From: Nilaparvata lugens
Taxonomy: Eukaryota > Arthropoda > Insecta > Hemiptera > Delphacidae
Direction: 5' to 3'
Assembly: GCF_014356525.2 (NCBI RefSeq)
Contig: NC_052505.1
Span: 1,008,915 to 1,072,914, forward strand
Length of the DNA stretch: 64,000 nucleotides
Shown here piece after piece: positions 1 through 11,324 of the stretch. Below the pieces are notes generated by a model, which saw nothing but the letters and a program-made list of their open reading frames with translations, had not been told where the DNA came from and made no database searches. Position numbers and translations under genes: made by a program. The number at the start of each line of letters is the position of its first letter. The stretch's first letter is position 1.

Positions 1-722
1 ACCTTCTCACTGAGAAAAGAATATAGTTTTATTTTGGATTGTTTTTCTTCAACAATACTTCTCAAATCAGCCGGAAGTTTCGCAAAAAACTTTTGTCCCC
101 TATAAGTAGGTGTTTTCTCAAATACACTGAGCCTATGTCTCTCAACTGAAATGTTATTCCTTCCTCTAGTGTTATAGGCATGAATATCTGAGTTAACTTG
201 GAATGAATTCAACCTATCCTTCACATGTAATATTGATTTGAAAATGTACAATGATGGAACAGTTAAAATACTTAGGCTACTGAAAGACTCCCGACATGTC
301 TGTGGAAATTTGAGCCCTTCCAGGTATCTTATTGCGGACTTTTGCAGAACAAAAATTCTTTGAATGTTTTGCTTCGAGGTACTCCCCCATAATTCAATGC
401 CATAAGCAATGTGGGATTCAATCAGTGCATAGTAGACACTTTTTGCTGTTGTTTTAGGCACCCGTTTAACAATATTTCTAAATGCAAAAAGTGACCTACT
501 CAATTTCAATGATATCTTGTTTACATGATCCCCCCAATTAAGCTTGGAATCCATCGACAAACCTAACATGTTCACAACAGTACAACTTTCAATGTTCGTT
601 TCACCAAGTGTTATGGTGGGGTGAAAAGGACGATACTTATAATCAAAGCTGATGACATGACTTTTGTTTGAATTTATAGTGAGGTCTGAATCATTAAAAA
701 ACTGCACAACCTCATTTGCCAT
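1..722 (-). CDS. Non-LTR retrotransposon reverse transcriptase, C-terminal part, runs off the window edge
   Basis: An uninterrupted minus-strand frame of about 240 codons runs from an ATG at 722-720 to the window edge; an in-frame TAG lies four codons upstream, so the element is 5'-broken here. Motifs fit the C-terminal half of Jockey-like reverse transcriptases: 'LGLSMDSKLNWGDHV' (the region after the catalytic palm), 'SHIAYGIELWG', 'LQKSAIRYLEG', 'YNTRGRNN' and a basic tail. The same motif order recurs in the other RT fragments in this window (22.6, 34.9, 43.5, 59.5 and 60.6 kb). The palm catalytic box is not inside the open part. This is probably a truncated insertion but with little decay. 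The family call is from motifs; the clade is inferred. Confidence 0.8.
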   Translation of the reverse strand, partial: MANEVVQFFNDSDLTINSNKSHVISFDYKYRPFHPTITLGETNIESCTVVNMLGLSMDSKLNWGDHVNKISLKLSRSLFAFRNIVKRVPKTTAKSVYYALIESHIAYGIELWGSTSKQNIQRIFVLQKSAIRYLEGLKFPQTCRESFSSLSILTVPSLYIFKSILHVKDRLNSFQVNSDIHAYNTRGRNNISVERHRLSVFEKTPTYRGQKFFAKLPADLRSIVEEKQSKIKLYSFLSEK

Positions 723-973
723 GTTATTTGCCTATTGTTATCTCCAAGTCTATGAGATCTGATCTCTTAAAAATTAACTATCCAGTGAACTTGGATACTG
801 GAAATGCAGTAGTAGGTTATCAATCTATCAATCAATCCAACCAAGGGACCAGCCAAGAAAGATCACAATCTTGGATAACATGAAATCCAGTAGCAACTTG
901 ATGAAATTATTTGTAGTCTGCCTGCACAACAGCTGACTCTCACTGCAACAATTAATCAATCGAATGGGATTAA

Positions 974-2250
974 CTAGTAGTTCTGTGAACAGTAGACCTC
1001 GCGTCCAGTAAGTTACATTGACCTGTTGTTATGTTTTCTCAAAAATTAATAAATAATTTATCAATTTAAAATGTCTAGAAAAGATCCTAAATAAACATAG
1101 AGCTTTCTGTTTTATCGTACCGTGACGTGTCGTCCCGGAATGTGAGTGTGAGCTCTGTTATCAGGTCTGGCTGCCGTCGATACACCAATCCAATCAACCC
1201 ATCAGAGAACATTCTGTGTTGTCGTGTTGGCGAAAAACCGGTGTGTTGAAATTAACAAAATAAACTACCATAATGCTGATTTCCTACAAACTTCATTTCT
1301 CACTTTTTATGATCTTAGAAATCAATTTCTTTTCAATAATATTTGTTGCAATTTTAATCATCAGATAAAAAAGAAAAATGTAAAAAAAATTCTATCAATG
1401 ACTCCAAACTAGAATCATGGCCTTATGGAAAGACAAAGTTAGTAGACAACTGTCTACTAACGTTAATGGAAGAATACATTTTCAAGATGTTCGATGTTTT
1501 TGAACGGGTAGTATTATTGACCGAGCAAAGTGAGGTCTAAGATTCAAGTCGACGGTTTTGCATTTCTCTTTATGTTTATATTAAATTTATATGTTCCGCA
1601 TTTACAGCGAAACGCAGCAATAGATTTCCATGAAATTTGACAGGTATGTTCCTTTTTGAATTTCGTGTCGACGTATACATACGTTTTTTCGAAAATTTTC
1701 ATTTTAAGGATACTACAAAAGGAAAAGGAGTCTCCTTTGAACGCCAATTTTACCGTAAAAATCAGACTTTAGAATTATTCATCATAAATCAGCTGTCTAG
1801 TGGACTATAATACTACCCGTTCAAAAACATCGAACATCTTGATTTATTCATTTATTGTATAAAATACTATAATCATAATACAATTATGACATTGGAGGAA
1901 AAACTAGACTGAGTCTGTACTATTTCTCTCCAAAAATTTTGATAAAATGTTAATGTTGCACAGAAGATAAGGTTATGTAATCACACACTGCTTCGTTACT
2001 TGATTTTACTTGAAAATGTATCTTTCCATCAACATAGTAGACAGTTGCAACCAGACCTGATAACAGAGCTCACACTCACATTCCGGGACGACACGTCACG
2101 GTACGATAAAACAGAAAGCTCTATGTTTATTTAGGATCTTTTCTAGACATTTTAAATTGATAAATTATTTATTAATTTTTGAGAAAACATAACAACAGGT
2201 CAATGTAACTTACTGAGCGCGAGGTCTACTACTGTTCACAGAACTACTAG
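974..2250. repeat. Foldback element with ~195-bp inverted arms, carrying nested repeats
   Basis: Arms 974-1169 and 2052-2250 are near-perfect reverse complements; both carry 'CTGATAACAGAGCTCACACT' or its complement and end in the 'AGTTCTGTGAACAG' motif. A second inverted pair lies inside: 'GATGTTCGATGTTTTTGAAC' near 1485-1505 recurs inverted near 1820-1845. The interior holds a separate repeat copy (1517-1796) and a dispersed tail (about 1850-1990) also seen at 42610-42740. It looks like a MITE within a MITE. No coding capacity is seen. Confidence 0.75.
1517..1796 (+). repeat. Dispersed ~400-bp repeat (TTGACCGAGC family), 3'-truncated copy
   Basis: The family starts 'TTGACCGAGCGAAGTGAGG', then 'TCAAGTCGACGG', a block containing 'AAATTTGACAGGTATGTTCC', and 'CAGCTGA'; complete copies end in 'CTACTGTTCACAGAACTA' + CTAG. 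This copy lacks the last third. Other copies are at 2224-2548, 6858-7260, 26681-27046, 49000-49365, 51461-51743 and 61265-61666. The CTAG/T end after a small hairpin resembles a Helitron 3' end, but the 5' end is not a typical TC. Confidence 0.7.
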
Positions 2251-2548
2251 TAGTCCACTAGACAGCTGATTTATTATGGATAATTCTAAAGTCTGATTTT
2301 TACGGTATTATTGGCGTTCAAAGGAGACTCCTTTTCCTTTTGTATTATCTTTAAAATGCGAAATTTCAAAAAACCGTATGTATACGTTGACGCGAAATTC
2401 AAAAAAGGAACATACCTGTCAAATTTCATGAAAATCTATTGCTGCGTTTCGCCTTAAATGCGCAACATATAAACATTCAAACATTTAAACATTAAGAGAA
2501 ATGCCAAACCGGCGACTTGAATCTTAGACCTCACTTCGCTCGGTCAAT
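2224..2548 (-). repeat. TTGACCGAGC-family repeat copy
   Basis: Minus-strand copy with both ends recognisable ('GACCTCACTTCGCTCGGTC' near 2528-2546 and the 'TGTTCACAGAAC' end near 2233) but with a deletion between them. It overlaps the right arm of the 974-2250 foldback. Confidence 0.65.
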
Positions 2549-2875
2549 AAACAAAAGTTGATGCGATAAAAGAGGCTTTTGTTATTAACATAACACATTT
2601 CCTTTGATCTTTACCGACTCTCGATGGATAACATAAATCTTGTCAATGACAAGGAATTTTCTGTTAAAAACACGAGTTATTAACTTTTGTTAAGAGAAAT
2701 TTTTGTCGATTCAGTCAAGTTGATAACTTTTGTTAAGAAATGGTGTTATTAACTCCGGTGTAAACGCAGCTCAATATGATGTTAGTGACTTTTGTAATTA
2801 ACATCAGTTTATAAAAAAAATGTTGTAAACTTGTGTTATCAACTCTGGTGTAAACGCAGCTTTAGAGTAGCAGTA
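2549..2875. other. Non-genic stretch with remnants of a TTAA-type MITE family
   Basis: Contains two copies of 'GGTGTAAACGCAGCT' (about 2758 and 2848) and several 'GTTATTAACTTTTGTTAA'-like segments, related to the intact foldback element at 49385-49568. No gene seen. Confidence 0.45.
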
Positions 2876-3016
2876 TTTCAGTAGCAGAAATCGGGGTGAT
2901 TTACAGCATTTAATTGGGATTTTCGTTTAATAATAATCAATTCAATAATTAGCATTTGAACAAATGCAATTTCTAATTTATTTTCATCTGTAGAATTTTT
3001 TAAATAGTGAACTGAC

Positions 3017-3271
3017 TTGTGTTTGTCGGTGTAGACAGTGGTGATAGCGTGCAACACACTACTACTGCCCAGCTCACTCATGACAAAGCTGCCCTCGCCC
3101 ATGGTGGGTGCAGTCGGCGACATGTCGTCTCGCACCAGGAACACGCGCCCGTTGGACAGACCGACGGCGACACGCGCCTGCTGCTCCAGGTGCAGAATGG
3201 CGCACACGCCTGCGTTGGCCGGCGATTCGGGGTCTAGTGCGTAACTGAATATGTGCGTGCAATCGCCCGCG
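3017..3271 (-). CDS. Lrrk: LRRK-type kinase, WD40-like C-terminal exon (third minus-strand exon)
   Basis: This is an internal coding exon of 255 bp. On the minus strand the acceptor is a T-rich tract ending TTTTAG before base 3271, and the donor GTCAGT follows 3017. It starts with one base that completes a split codon (TT|C from the exon at 7602-7794) and ends with two bases, so its phase fits its neighbour. The peptide contains 'GVCAILHLEQQARVAVGLSN' and 'GRVFLVRDDM', i.e. the strand-loop-strand pattern of WD40 blades in the LRRK C-terminal propeller. It is GC-rich against AT-rich flanks. Downstream exons of this gene are not found in 1-3016. The right flank of a dispersed foldback repeat (2875-2960, also at 48025-48135) begins just after the donor. 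Confidence 0.8.
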
Positions 3272-3435
3272 CTAAAACAAACACACAAATTATTACAAGT
3301 TTACAAAAATATATCAATATTCAAGATTACATCGATTATAAGGTGCAATGCAAGACTATTTTACTAACTATTACTTGTGACCCCCTGGGTTGGAGAACTC
3401 GCTCATGAACTGTTTCAATTTCAATTTATTTATTC

Positions 3436-3438
3436 ACA

Positions 3439-3488
<50 letters not shown>
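3436..3488. repeat. (CA)n microsatellite
   Basis: About 25 nearly pure CA units. Confidence 0.95.
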
Positions 3489-3490
<2 letters not shown>

Positions 3491-4240
3491 TAAGATACAT
3501 CAATATGAAATAAAAATTAATTACATCAATAAAAAAAAACATTACAGTATAAAATAAATAACATAAATATGAGAACACATTACAATATTAGAAGGCAAAT
3601 TATACATGTTATGTGGTGAAGAAGGGTAGAGTAACAAAAGTTCTTCCAACTATGGCTATCCATGTCATAGGAAGGCTTTGATCCTTGGAATTTTTGGAAA
3701 GGATTGGGAAAGGGATGTGATAGAGCACAAGTAGGGGAAGTGAGCGCACTAATCAGAAAAGTTCTCTGTTAACTTAATATAGTTCTCAAAGGTAGAAGAA
3801 GTAGTTTATTTGATCCAAGCATTGATATCTTTTACTTTTTTGTTATCTTGGCACAACTAATAATTTGTTCAGGAATTTTATTTATAATTTTAGGTACTTA
3901 TTAGAGGTGGGTCTTAAATTGTATTGATTATTGATAGTATTATTAGTGCAAATGAAATTATTTTTATATTTAAAAATATACTTCACTACATTCATTCATA
4001 CAACTGTCTAACTGTCAACACGTTAAACTCTTCAAAAGTCAGGTTGGTTGGGAAAAGTCTAGGCTTATTTAAGATTGTTTTAATGATTGATTTTTGAATT
4101 ATGAAAAGCTCTTCCAAGTGGGAATTATAACAGCCACTGTTGTATTGTAATCTTTGAAACCAGCAACTTTTAATTATACAGAGTTGGTGGAAGTTAAACG
4201 AGAAGATATTGAGAGAGAGTCATATCCATAATCCTATTAT
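3489..4240. other. AT-rich intergenic/terminal stretch
   Basis: No coding exon or clear element end seen; AT-rich with A-rich tails (3525-3560). It lies beyond the last visible Lrrk exon on the minus strand. Confidence 0.5.
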
Positions 4241-4241
4241 A

Positions 4242-4990
4242 TTAAGCGAGCAATTTACTGTATAATTTTTTATATCTGGTTATTTATGTTCAACGGATCT
4301 CCAAAACGGCTCTAACGATTTTCGCGAGCCATTTCTGTATATCTATATCTGGTTATTTATGTTCAACGGATCTCCAAAACTGCTCTAACGATTTTCGCGA
4401 GCCATTTCTGTATATTTATATCTGGTTATTTCTATATATTTATATCTGGTTATTTATGTTCAACGGATCTTCAAAACGGCTCTAACGATTTTCGCGAGCC
4501 ATTTCTGTATATCTATATCTGGTTATTTATGTTCAACGGATCTCCAAAACTGCTCTAACGATTTTCGCGAGCCATTTCTGTATATTTATATCTGGTTATT
4601 TCTGTATATTTATATCTGGTTATTTCTGTATATTTATATCTGGTTATTTATGTTCAACGGATCTCCAAAACGGCTCTAACGATTTCCACGAAATTTAGAA
4701 CACAGTAGGTTTATGATATAAAAATTCGATTGCACCAGGTCTCATCCTTGGAAAAACTCGCTGAACAACATTAAAATGATAATTCATCCACGACTGAAAC
4801 AGCTGAGACTTTCGTCGTCTGTGGATAGTAAAAAGTGAGCGAGTGATTCTGTGGAAAATCAAAATATCGCATCCCCGAAATTCATAAGCTGACGTATAGC
4901 AGCTGTAGAATATAAACACAATCATTTTAGAGAATTGTGTTCTGTTTATCAATAAAAAGAAATAACGAGCGAAGCCCGGTGCCCCGATAT
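4242..4990 (-). mobile_element. Non-autonomous element with an internally expanded tandem repeat
   Basis: Reverse-strand copy of the element at 38255-38652: it shares 'AGCGAGCAATT' and 'GTTCAACGGATCT' at one end and 'AACGAGCGAAGCCCGG' at the other. Between 4265 and 4680 the block containing 'GGTTATTTATGTTCAACGGA' and 'CTAACGATTTTCGCGAGCC' is repeated about four to five times, interspersed with short 'TATATCTGGTTATTTCTG' units; the 38-kb copy has it once. The open frame on the minus strand in 4695-5069 is decayed in the other copy, so it is not called as a gene. Confidence 0.65.
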
Positions 4991-5319
4991 TAGTTACAAT
5001 ACTAGAAACCAAATAGTTTATCTTCAGTACCCGCAACACCGAACAGCAAGCTTGGAGAAAGGGCCACATTATAGCGTACTAACAGCTTATAACTCTCTTC
5101 CTACTGAAATAAAATGTATTATTTATTTATTAGGTCAGCACAAACAATACAATGAAAACAATGAAACAATACAAATACAATGAAACAAATGTATTGAAAG
5201 CTAAGAAAGGTTTAAGAATGCAATAAAAGCTGAATTGATTGCTTGATGCATCTCCGTACAGTTTAGAGGAAAGCTTTAACTGTTGGCGTGTGTAAGAAAT
5301 TTTTTGCAAGTGTCACCTG

Positions 5320-5449
5320 GTCATATGGGACATATATATGAATCATATATTTATCTCATATTGATCAGGATTTTTGAGTTTTAAATTGTAAAAGTTTAAT
5401 GAACAGTGTTTTTGTCTTTGAACAATTTTTGTCATCGACAGAAAGATTG
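5320..5449. repeat. Dispersed repeat also present at 57278-57407
   Basis: The ~130-bp segment beginning 'CACCTGGTCATATGGGACAT' and ending in 'GTCATCGACAGAAAG' is nearly identical at 57278-57407, directly before the second assembly gap. Confidence 0.75.
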
Positions 5450-6857
5450 TTTATTTTATTTGTTGTCAAAATTAATGTAGCTTCTCTTTTCGTTTTAATA
5501 ACAAACGTGCCGCTTGTGCGACAGATAAAAATATGTACTTGAAATGGCTTTCATGTTTGGCATTGACTGAGTTATATTTAATACCCAAAATTTTATTTTT
5601 GGTCAGTGTGAGTGTGAGCTCGTTCGATAGGACTGAAAGTTAAGTCCGGCTGATCCAGTGAAAAAGGCTAGATTTCGGTTCGTTTAATAGTACAGTTATT
5701 CTGTCACAGATCGGGCAGTATAAAAATAATTGTATTGTTAAGGGAGACGGGTTCTGAGCCTATTCATTGGTTCAGTTAATATTTGTTCTTTTAAAATACT
5801 AAAGTCGCGAAATACCAGTGGATGCCAAAGTGGGAAGCTATTTCAAAAAGGTAGGTGACTACTGAATCATTGTTCTTGAATTTTCATAGCCACAAACATT
5901 GAATCCTCATTAGCAGCAAGCGAGTGTTTTCCCCATTAAATTCATATCAAATATTGTTTTATAATCAAATTAATCTTGTTTTGTTCAAATGTATATATGT
6001 TAAAGATTCATGAATTAAAAATTTAGTTATTCTGTTCTTTTCTTGTTATCATAGTTTTTTTCCCCTTACATATTTGGTGTAGGGCACATTCCTGCTTACA
6101 CAAGCATATTTCAACTCCTTTGTATGTTCTGATTTTCTTCTCTTTTATAATCACTTTTTTGAGTGCTTTACTCAATATTTTTGATGTACCATATACTACG
6201 ACCAAGCCACAGTATACATACAGTATGGAAACTACTCGGCTAGTACCCTGGCGCAAAAATCCGCCATCTTGTTAGGGAAGCGCCGCATTGTAATAGTATT
6301 GATGGAAGGTTCGGATCACTTTACTGATCTGGATCAATTGATCTCGTTCACTGCCGCGAGCCAATCAGAAGACCACGATTGGAACTTCCTAAGGTCACGT
6401 GACGTGTCTAGATTTTGTGCCATGTAAAAAGCATTGGTTGGATAGGCGTTTGATTGACAGTTTCCATTTTGTATCTATTCTGTGATTGATTTTTGTAGTG
6501 TTATATGACAAAAATTAAACTAAACTGATATGGAAGCAGCTAAATATTTCTTTCACAAGAAATAATTAGACAGTAGGTTTCATTGGGCATCCTATTTGAA
6601 ATGGAAAATTACTCTGTCACTTCAACAATTTTGTCCCTCATAACAATCCAAATTCATTTTTTCAAGGTTGTCATGAGATCATGATTTCGATACAACTGAG
6701 TTCCAAGAGAAAATGAATGGCAAGAACCACACATTGATATCTCAACCCGAATCAGTTTGTTGATGTAAAAGTTGAAAATTATCTTGTATATCAATCATAT
6801 GTCAGCGCATGAAGGACTGTCTGTATGACAGCTTCTAAATAGCCTCAGCTGATGTTA
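5450..6857. other. Intronic or flanking stretch without recognised gene
   Basis: Lies between two minus-strand Lrrk exons (7602 and 3271), so it is intron if those exons are joined. A less AT-rich block at about 6235-6440 contains 'CCGCCATCTTG', 'GAGCCAATCAGA' and 'GGTCACGTGAC' (a CCAAT box and a CACGTG E-box), reminiscent of promoter-like sequence inside TEs. No ORF is supported. Confidence 0.4.
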
Positions 6858-7260
6858 CTAGTAGTTTTGTGAACAGTAGACCTCACGCAGCATTCTCATC
6901 CACAAGTACCGGATTGAAACTATAGACCTTATGGAAATACAGCAAAAGACTGGATTCTCCAATCTCCACACATCTGTGTAATCACTTGTCAGCTGATTAT
7001 GATGAATAGTCTGATTTTGACTCTAATATTGGCGTATGAAGGAGGCTCCTTTTTCCTTTCATATTATCCTTGAAATGCAACATTTCCAAAAAACCTTGTA
7101 TATACGTCGACGCGCAATTAAAAAAGGAACATACCTGTCAAATTTCATGAAAAATCTATTACCGCGATTCGCCGTAAATGCGCAACATATAAACATTTAA
7201 ACATTAAGAGAAATGCCAAACCGTCGACTTGAATCTTAGACCTCACTTTGGTCGGTCAAT
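6858..7260 (-). repeat. TTGACCGAGC-family repeat, near full-length
   Basis: Minus-strand copy of about 400 bp, from the 'CTAGTAGTTTTGTGAACAG' end at 6858 to 'GTCGGTCAAT' at 7260. Confidence 0.8.
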
Positions 7261-7601
7261 GAATGAATGAATGAATGGAAAAAATGTTTTAATTGCATGC
7301 AATGAATTCTTCAGCTAACTAAATGATCAATCACAACAATTTTTTCTATGCACTTTCAATGTTATTTGTTATATCCTGAAAAAAGGACGAAGGAGTGAGT
7401 CAATTTTGTTGCCCAACAAACTTGACCTGTAAAAATGTTCGAATAATAAAAAAATTTTATTTTTTTGTGTTCAAAAATTTTAATCTGATTGATCAATTCT
7501 CCCTAAAGTTATTGTAGAACATACAGACGGACAACGATTTTGACCTTGAGTGTCAAAAGTAAGAACTCGCTAACGCTCGTTCAATAAATGAATGAACTCA
7601 C

Positions 7602-7794
7602 AAATAGGCATGTATCTGTCCCTTGCAATCGCCGAGCCAGATAGAGTTGCCGACGAGGCAAGCGGCTGTGGGTTCGCCTGGAAGGACGAGGCTCGAGTAC
7701 TGGACAAACGAGTGACCACTCACCACCAGCTGATCGGTCACCTTGTTGGCACATGCCAGCCAGATCTCACCTCCGCTCGCACAGGCGCCGTCTT
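7602..7794 (-). CDS. Lrrk: LRRK-type kinase, WD40-like exon (second minus-strand exon)
   Basis: Internal exon of 193 bp. The acceptor is 'GACTTGACAG' before 7794; the donor GTGAGT follows 7602. It begins with two bases (AA) that complete a codon begun by the single G ending the exon at 13914, giving Glu, and ends with two bases (TT) completed by the C at 3271, giving Phe. The peptide includes 'GGEIWLACANKVTDQLVV' and 'GNSIWLGDCKGQIHAY', which are WD40-like blade strands. The introns on either side would be about 6.1 kb and 4.3 kb, both full of transposons. Splice signals and matched phases are seen directly; the family assignment rests on the kinase exon upstream. Confidence 0.85.
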
Positions 7795-8313
7795 CTGTCA
7801 AGTCAAAGTACAACACATAAATTATTCATCTCAATTAAATTAAATTCACAATCAATTTCGACTGGAATAATCACGTACGGTACTCAACTAAGCTGGATTT
7901 ATTAACCACTGAATCAATACATTATCAGATAAACAATTACAAAGAACTAAAGAATAATTCATCACCCGATTTAAGATCATTTATCATTTGATAGATCAAT
8001 GATCTAATACACTACAATTATAAGAACACGATTGAAATACAATAATATATTTCTGAAAAATTCCAATTTCTGAATCACAATTAAAACACCAGAATTTGAA
8101 ATTACCTGATTGTAGATTTCTTCAACTTGAAAAATACGCAAGAAGCAGTCTATCACATCTGTAAAGTTTTTCAATGCCTAACCTGAGTACGGTATATCTT
8201 ATAATTTTTTCAAAATTTATTCGATATTTTTCAGGTTTTCAACTGATTACTAGAGTGAATTTTTCAAATTAATTTGTATATTAAGATTCTAAATTCAATT
8301 TCTTGTCAATATA
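7795..8313. other. Intron sequence, nothing recognised
   Basis: AT-rich; no element termini or coding exon seen. Confidence 0.5.
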
Positions 8314-8881
8314 CAGGATTATCATAAAATAATGGTGCGGTTTCGAGCATTGTTTAAAGAAAAACCAAATTACTTACAGTTAATGTTTTTTATTCACCTA
8401 ATTTGTCGTCTGAAACAGTTTTTTTACATGATTAATAACTTTCAATAAGTGCGCCCTTAGTCGCTCGACAAATGTCCAAACGATAATAAATTTCTCTCTT
8501 AACATTCAATAACATTTCTTCGATTATGGTTGTCATTGGTTCTTTAATCCTGTTTTAAAGTGGTTCAGTTCGCGATTTCTTGTGAATAAACAATGTTTTT
8601 GATGTAAGTTAACAAGAAAAAATCTACCTGAACCACTTAAAAACAGGATTAATGAAGCAATGACAACCATAACCAATGAAATGCTAGCGAATGTTTGGAG
8701 AGAATTGATTATCGTTGGATATTTTGTCGAATGACTAAAGGCGCACATATTTAAATTTATCAATTATGTAAAAAAACTGCCTGAGACGACAAATTAGATG
8801 AATAAACAACATCAACTGTAAGTAATTTGGTTTTTCTTTAAACCATGTTCGAAACCGCACCATTCTTTTATGATAACTCTG
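8314..8881. mobile_element. Foldback MITE with TA target-site duplication
   Basis: Almost the whole 568 bp is one imperfect palindrome: arms of about 270 bp from 'CAGGATTATCATAAAATAAT' (8314) to 'TTATGATAACTCTG' (8881), with a central loop near 8590-8610. TA lies at both ends (8312-8313 and 8882-8883), fitting a Tc1/mariner-mobilised element. No coding capacity. It lies in the Lrrk intron between the kinase and WD40 exons. Confidence 0.85.
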
Positions 8882-9322
8882 TATTTTGGGATCCGTGTTT
8901 GGAAGTGCTGACGAAACATAACCTTTTTTGTACTCATTTCAACCAAAATTCTGGAATGAAATAGTAAGGCCTATAAGCATGTTTGTTTCATTCCAAAACA
9001 TTATATGATTTTGTGTTTTTATCATTGATGAATGAATGAATAAATATCAGACACTTGTTATCAAAACCATTTATAAGAAAAAGAGAGAGAATTTAACGTG
9101 AAAGTTGTAGTAAGAAGTACAATTTCATATTTATAATTTCCCCCACACCTGGTTCTCCAGATGAAGGAAGTGGAATATAAATAGAAAAAACAATGTGACA
9201 TTTTTGTTTATTTTAAGTTATAATAAACATTTGAAATAAATAAAATACATGAAAGAATAAATACATGAGTAAATATAATACAATAAATCAATAGATACAT
9301 GAGAAAATATAACATAAGAAGG
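8882..9322. other. Intron sequence, nothing recognised
   Basis: AT-rich with A/T-rich tails around 9210-9320; no gene seen. Confidence 0.45.
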
Positions 9323-9657
9323 TATCCCATGGTATAGGTCGTTTATGTTACAAATTTCAAGCCGGTTTTTTGTCAACTCAAGTCGATTACTGTCGACTAC
9401 CGTCTTTTATTGTTGTTTTGGCCGGATGAGAGTGTAATGCCTAGTCCACATGTTGGCCCAGCCTTGTAAGCTTGGCTGCGTTGTTCTTGTCATCCATATT
9501 GCGTGCCCAATCGAGGCCAGCGGTAGCCATGTAAATTGAAAATATCAACTAAAATGAACACAATAAAAACGTAAAGCAATAAGCAAACGTGAAGCAAAAA
9601 CGTAAGGCCTACAGCAACTCAATTACTCAGAAAAACAGCAGAGCAGAAAACAAAAAA

Positions 9658-10475
9658 TCTGGTGTGGTACACTCACACAACTTTCCTTGCTCATTGAACT
9701 GTAAGCCTCATTCTTAAACGAGAATAACTTAGGGGAATAACATAATGACGATTGGCGGCAACATATTTGAAACTACGATCAGACTACTGAGTATATGTGT
9801 ACTCGCTTCACTCACCATATCCGTCTAGCCAGGGGGCTCCGCCCCCTGGACCACCGACTGGATCGTCCAAGAATGAGATCAGCAGGCTCGCTTCGCTCGC
9901 CTGCATTTTTCATTTGAGCATTTTTATCAGAGTGTTAGGACAATCCAGTCGGGGTTCCAGACTAAACATCTGGCTAAACGGATATGGCGAGCGAAGCGAG
10001 CCTGACGGCTAGTAATATAATATTCCCAGGATTGAAGTAGCAGTGCCCAATCAATTTTTCCGCGATAAATGCATTTAAATCTTCAACTTGGTGCCAACCT
10101 AACAAAGTCAAATCAACTTAATGCCAACCTGACAAAATTATTAATTTAGTTGCCAGTTAACAACTGTTTCGAAGAGGTTACTCTATCTAGATTATAGTTC
10201 TATAGTAACATATGATATGGAAATTTCAATTATAATTAAGAGTGGGAGAAGAAGAATATACATGCTAAAAGACGAACTTGAAACCCTTAAAAACAACCCT
10301 TAGAGTTAAAATATTGCCAAAAGATTTCTTAGTGCGCCTCTAAAGGGCCAATGAACATACCTACCAAATTTGAACGTTTTTGGTCCGGTAGATTTTTAGT
10401 TATGCGAGTGAGTGAGTGAGTGAGTGAGTGAGTCAGTCAGTCAGTCAGTCAGTCAGTGAGTGAGTGCCATTTCGC

Positions 10476-10521
<46 letters not shown>

Positions 10522-11324
10522 TATATTATAATATATATATATATATATAATTGCTTTCAGAGTACTTTTTTCTTCGTGTAAATGTGAAATTCGATTATTT
10601 TTAAAAGTCGTCAAAACAGCTGTTCTACAGATGAAATATCGACTATGTGTTCTTTTTATAAACTGCTCTACCTACCTCTCATGCACGAGGAGGAGGTTCC
10701 AAGGTCCATTTCTCAAAGGATGGGGTGGACATCCCATTGGTTTCCCAGGAAAAAAACTGGCGCCAGTTGTTAGAGCTGATAAATAACTATACAGGGTATG
10801 AATTGGAAAAAATCGGTCAAGTCATTTTTGAGAAAATCGTGAAAAACATGGTTTTTTAGTAATTATCTGCCATTTTTCTCAATAATATTACGGAGCTCCT
10901 GAAATTTTCCCAGAAATGAGACTCATGTCAGTTGATAGGGCTTATAAATAGCTATCTATGGTATAAATTTGAAGAAAATCATTAGTGCCGTTTTCAAGAA
11001 AAACGTGAAAAGCATGTTTTTTTTAGTAATTATCCGCCATTTTTTCAGCCATCTTGAATGAATTCTTATTGTCGGATCCTCATGGTATAAGGACCTAAAG
11101 TTTAAAATTTCAAGTCAATCGGTTAATTAGAAATGGAGTTATCGTGTTCACAGACATACACACATACACACACACACAGACCAACACCCAAAAATCATGT
11201 TTTTGGACTCAGGAGACCTTGAATCGTATAGAAAACTTGAAATAAGGGTACCTCAATTGTACCTAAGGGTACCTTATTGGGAAAGCAATACTTTCCTTAC
11301 CTATGGTAATAGGGCAAGGAAAGT
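9658..11324 (+). repeat. TCTGGTGTGG-family repeat, copy A, interrupted by a Helitron-like element
   Basis: Begins 'TCTGGTGTGGTACACTCACA' and ends 'GGGCAAGGAAAGT'. Short inverted ends (ACTTTCCTTGC / GCAAGGAAAGT) are visible. It is interrupted at about 9801-10549; copy B shows the uninterrupted sequence. Confidence 0.75.
9801..10549 (-). mobile_element. Helitron-like non-autonomous element, minus strand
   Basis: Reverse complement of the elements at 16555-17222 and 58804-59488. It has the 'CCAGGGGGCGGAGCCCCCTGG' type GC palindrome (about 9828-9850), GACT/GAGT tetramer repeats (10405-10465) and a TA-rich 5' end (10478-10549). The last ~10 bp at the 3' terminus are deleted: the expected ACTAGCCGTCAGG is reduced to ACT. 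The host repeat without insertion is seen at 11725-11745. Confidence 0.75.

Noticed and set aside
3019..3262. Plus-strand and alternative minus-strand frames over the WD40 exon
   Set aside because: Shadows of the GC-rich Lrrk exon, whose own frame has splice sites and matched phases.
4695..5069. 124-residue open frame on the minus strand
   Set aside because: It lies in a dispersed element; the plus-strand copy at 38255-38652 has stops in the matching frame, so no coding constraint is seen.
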